Assembly: GCA_002387725.1 (NCBI GenBank)
Contig: DGKK01000074.1
Coordinates: forward strand, 1 to 44,904
Direction of reading: 5' to 3'
Origin: Nitrospirae bacterium UBA4572
GTDB lineage: Bacteria; Nitrospirota; Leptospirillia; Leptospirillales; Leptospirillaceae
Length of the DNA: 44,904 bases
The position numbers were made by a program, and so were the translations under genes. Each line of letters opens with the position of its first letter. Position 1 is the first letter of the stretch. The notes below the pieces were generated by a model that was not told where the DNA came from, searched no databases, and saw only the letters and a list, made by a program, of their open reading frames with translations. This document shows, one piece after another, positions 43,151 to 44,904 of the stretch.

Positions 43151-44719
43151 ATGGCAAGAAAAGGCACCCCGAAATCGTCTCTCGACTCGCCTCTTGGGTT
43201 GGAAGCCAAGCTTTGGCAAGCGGCCGACAAGCTTAGAAACAATATGGACGCCGCCGAATACAAGCATGTCGTGTTAGGTCTTCTCTTCCTCAAGTATGTC
43301 TCCGACTCCTTCGAAGAACACCACGCCAAGCTGACGAATGAAGTGTCCCAGGGAGCAAACCCCGAGGATCCGGACGAGTACCGGGCAGACAATGTCTTCT
43401 GGGTTCCCAAAGAAGCCCGTTGGTCCGTTCTCCAGGCCAACGCCAAGCGTCCCGAGATCGGCAAGGTGATCGACGACGCCATGGTGGCGATCGAGCGGGA
43501 CAACAAGTCCTTGAAGGGGGTTCTTCCCAAGGACTACGCCCGTCCTGGACTCGACAAGCAACGGCTGGGGGAGCTGATCGACCTGGTGGGAACGATTGGG
43601 TTGGGAGACAAGGAGCACCGGTCCCGGGACATGCTGGGACGGGTGTATGAGTATTTTCTCTCCCAGTTCGCCAGCGCGGAAGGAAAAAGAGGAGGACAGT
43701 TTTACACGCCCCGTTCCGTGGTCCGGGTTCTGGTGGAAATGCTGGCCCCCTACAAGGGACGGGTCTATGATCCCTGCTGTGGCAGTGGCGGGATGTTCGT
43801 CCAATCGGAGAAGTTCATTGAGGTCCACGGAGGACGGATCGGCGATATCAGTATCTACGGTCAGGAGTCGAACCATACGACCTGGAAGCTGGCCGCCATG
43901 AATCTGGCCATTAGGGGCATTGCCGCCAACCTGGGCCAAGAAAACGCCGACAGCTTTCACAAGGATCTTCACCCGGATCTTAAGGCCGACTACATTCTTG
44001 CCAATCCCCCCTTCAATTCAAGCGACTGGGGGGGAGACCGACTCCGGGAAGACCGGCGCTGGGTCTATGGGGTTCCTCCCGTTGGTAATGCAAACTTCGC
44101 CTGGGTCCAGCACTTCATATCCCACCTGGCTCCCAATGGCGTGGCCGGATTCGTTTTGGCCAACGGCTCCCTTTCTTCCAACCAGAGCGGAGAAGGAGAG
44201 ATCCGGAAGAACATGGTCGAGGCGGACGTGGTGGATTGCATTGTGGCCCTTCCGGGACAGCTCTTCTATTCGACCCAGATCCCGGTGTCGCTCTGGTTTG
44301 TATCAAGAAACAAGAAAAACGGAAAAGGGCTGGAAGGGAAACCCCTTCGGGACCGGAGCGGGGAGATCCTCTTTATCGACGCCCGGAAATTGGGATTCAT
44401 GGCCGACCGGACCCACCGGGATCTCTCCGACGAGGATATCGCCAAGATTGCCGGGACCTACCATAACTGGAGGGGAGACGGAGACGGGACATATGAGGAC
44501 GTGGCAGGGTTCTGCAAAAGTGCCAAGCTAGAAGAGGTGCAAACCCATGGGCATGTTCTGACTCCAGGGCGTTATGTGGGGGCGGAAGAGGCAGAGGACG
44601 ACGGAGAACCCTTCGAGGAGAAAATGAAGAGGCTGACGGCTCAATTGAACGAGCAGTTTGCGGAGAGTGCCCGACTGGAAGCTGAAATCAGAAAGAATCT
44701 TCAATGGTTAGGGTTTTGA
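43151..44719 (+). CDS. hsdM: Type I restriction-modification methylase subunit HsdM
   Basis: Adenine-N6 DNA methyltransferase of 522 aa. The N-terminal HsdM helical domain is at residues 8-150 (LEAKLWQAADKLRNNMDAAE, YKHVVLGLLFLKYVSD). The SAM motif I follows as YDPCCGSGGMF (from residue 206), and catalytic motif IV is NPPF at 285-288. AAGGAAGG (43133-43140) lies 10 nt before ATG 43151. It needs an HsdS subunit for DNA recognition and HsdR for cleavage, neither of which is in the window. The gene right after it is a toxin-like ORF rather than hsdS. Confidence 0.95.
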   Translation: MARKGTPKSSLDSPLGLEAKLWQAADKLRNNMDAAEYKHVVLGLLFLKYVSDSFEEHHAKLTNEVSQGANPEDPDEYRADNVFWVPKEARWSVLQANAKRPEIGKVIDDAMVAIERDNKSLKGVLPKDYARPGLDKQRLGELIDLVGTIGLGDKEHRSRDMLGRVYEYFLSQFASAEGKRGGQFYTPRSVVRVLVEMLAPYKGRVYDPCCGSGGMFVQSEKFIEVHGGRIGDISIYGQESNHTTWKLAAMNLAIRGIAANLGQENADSFHKDLHPDLKADYILANPPFNSSDWGGDRLREDRRWVYGVPPVGNANFAWVQHFISHLAPNGVAGFVLANGSLSSNQSGEGEIRKNMVEADVVDCIVALPGQLFYSTQIPVSLWFVSRNKKNGKGLEGKPLRDRSGEILFIDARKLGFMADRTHRDLSDEDIAKIAGTYHNWRGDGDGTYEDVAGFCKSAKLEEVQTHGHVLTPGRYVGAEEAEDDGEPFEEKMKRLTAQLNEQFAESARLEAEIRKNLQWLGF

Positions 44720-44767
44720 AAGATACCGTATCAATTTACTTACTTTATCAGCAGGTGATATACTACA

Positions 44768-44904
44768 TTGAATAGGGATCCAGGGATTGAAAACCTTCTG
44801 GAGTTGCACGGCCAGATTATAGATCAAGGCCATGGATACTGGGTCAAGATTGAAGCTTGGCGAACAGATCCGACCGCCGAGGTTCCTCATGGCATTCGCT
44901 ATTC
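44768..44904 (+). CDS. DUF6516/TumE-like toxin protein, 3'-truncated by window end
   Basis: The frame runs from TTG 44768 to the window edge (45 codons plus). An in-frame stop just upstream (44756-44758) leaves TTG as the only early start, and an AGGTG lies about 10 nt before it. The product contains ENLLELHGQIIDQGHGYWVK and RTDPTAEVPHGIRYS. These resemble the N-terminus of DUF6516 proteins (toxins of TumE/TumA-type toxin-antitoxin pairs), which share LLELxG, a hydrophobic WVKxE strand and PHGIxYSL. If correct, a small HTH antitoxin gene should follow. Confidence 0.55.
   Translation, partial: MNRDPGIENLLELHGQIIDQGHGYWVKIEAWRTDPTAEVPHGIRY

Noticed and set aside
1..44904. CRISPR arrays, insertion sequences or rRNA genes
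   Set aside because: No regularly spaced direct repeats of CRISPR length, no transposase reading frame and no rRNA-like stretch were seen.

Overview
The window reads as a piece of a high-GC, Gram-negative, aerobic, probably autotrophic bacterium, most likely Leptospirillum or a close Nitrospirota relative. This assignment is an inference. It rests on the LL-diaminopimelate aminotransferase route to lysine, a benzoquinone-type quinone gene set next to a cobalamin radical-SAM gene, several envelope lipoproteins, an acyl-ACP desaturase, ornithine-lipid genes, and dense coding with ATGA/GTGA start-stop overlaps. No 16S rRNA or other decisive marker is present.

Layout. 1-3022: a 5'-truncated, frameshifted chemotaxis receptor converges on an exopolyphosphatase (minus strand). 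3094-6903: a well-formed promoter drives ubiE-like methyltransferase, B12/radical-SAM protein, chorismate lyase-like protein and UbiA prenyltransferase, a probable quinone-head-group operon. 6925-10719: secreted PEBP protein, two tiny membrane proteins, a YajR-type MFS transporter and a K+ channel/RCK protein with an altered filter. 10751-15622: argD-argF-argG-argH. 15612-25776: an LptM-like lipoprotein, lysA, a membrane protein, dapA, dapB, a FAH-family enzyme, dapL, folK, a probable outer-membrane protein, mutY, a YCF48-like lipoprotein and a DUF3332 lipoprotein, closed by a strong terminator. 25910-26690: a minus-strand DUF948/YtxH pair with its own terminator. 26943-29965: a NitT/TauT-like ABC system with a fused double permease, an ATPase and a separate AAA-associated domain protein, but no binding protein. 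30390-38210: dprA-topA-trmFO-xerC-argB-lipoprotein-dut. 38310-41817 (minus): a lipid-remodelling block of acyl-ACP desaturase, DUF374 acyltransferase, olsA and olsB, with a Pho-box-like repeat upstream of olsB.

The chromosome backbone appears to stop at 41961-42018, where the 3' half of a tRNA-Leu(CAA) gene (minus strand) breaks off inside the anticodon stem. To its right lies a 250-bp AT-rich, repeat-bearing stretch, then a metallophosphoesterase, a type I restriction-modification methylase (hsdM) and the start of a DUF6516/TumE-like toxin gene. This looks like the end of a tRNA-targeted genomic island whose other end, with the intact tRNA and probably the integrase, lies beyond the right edge.

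The observations most worth following are the quinone cluster containing a cobalamin radical-SAM protein, the Pho-box-like site at the ornithine-lipid operon, the tRNA-derived island boundary, the LptM-like protein between argH and lysA, and the TTTAAA operator array in front of the DUF374 acyltransferase.
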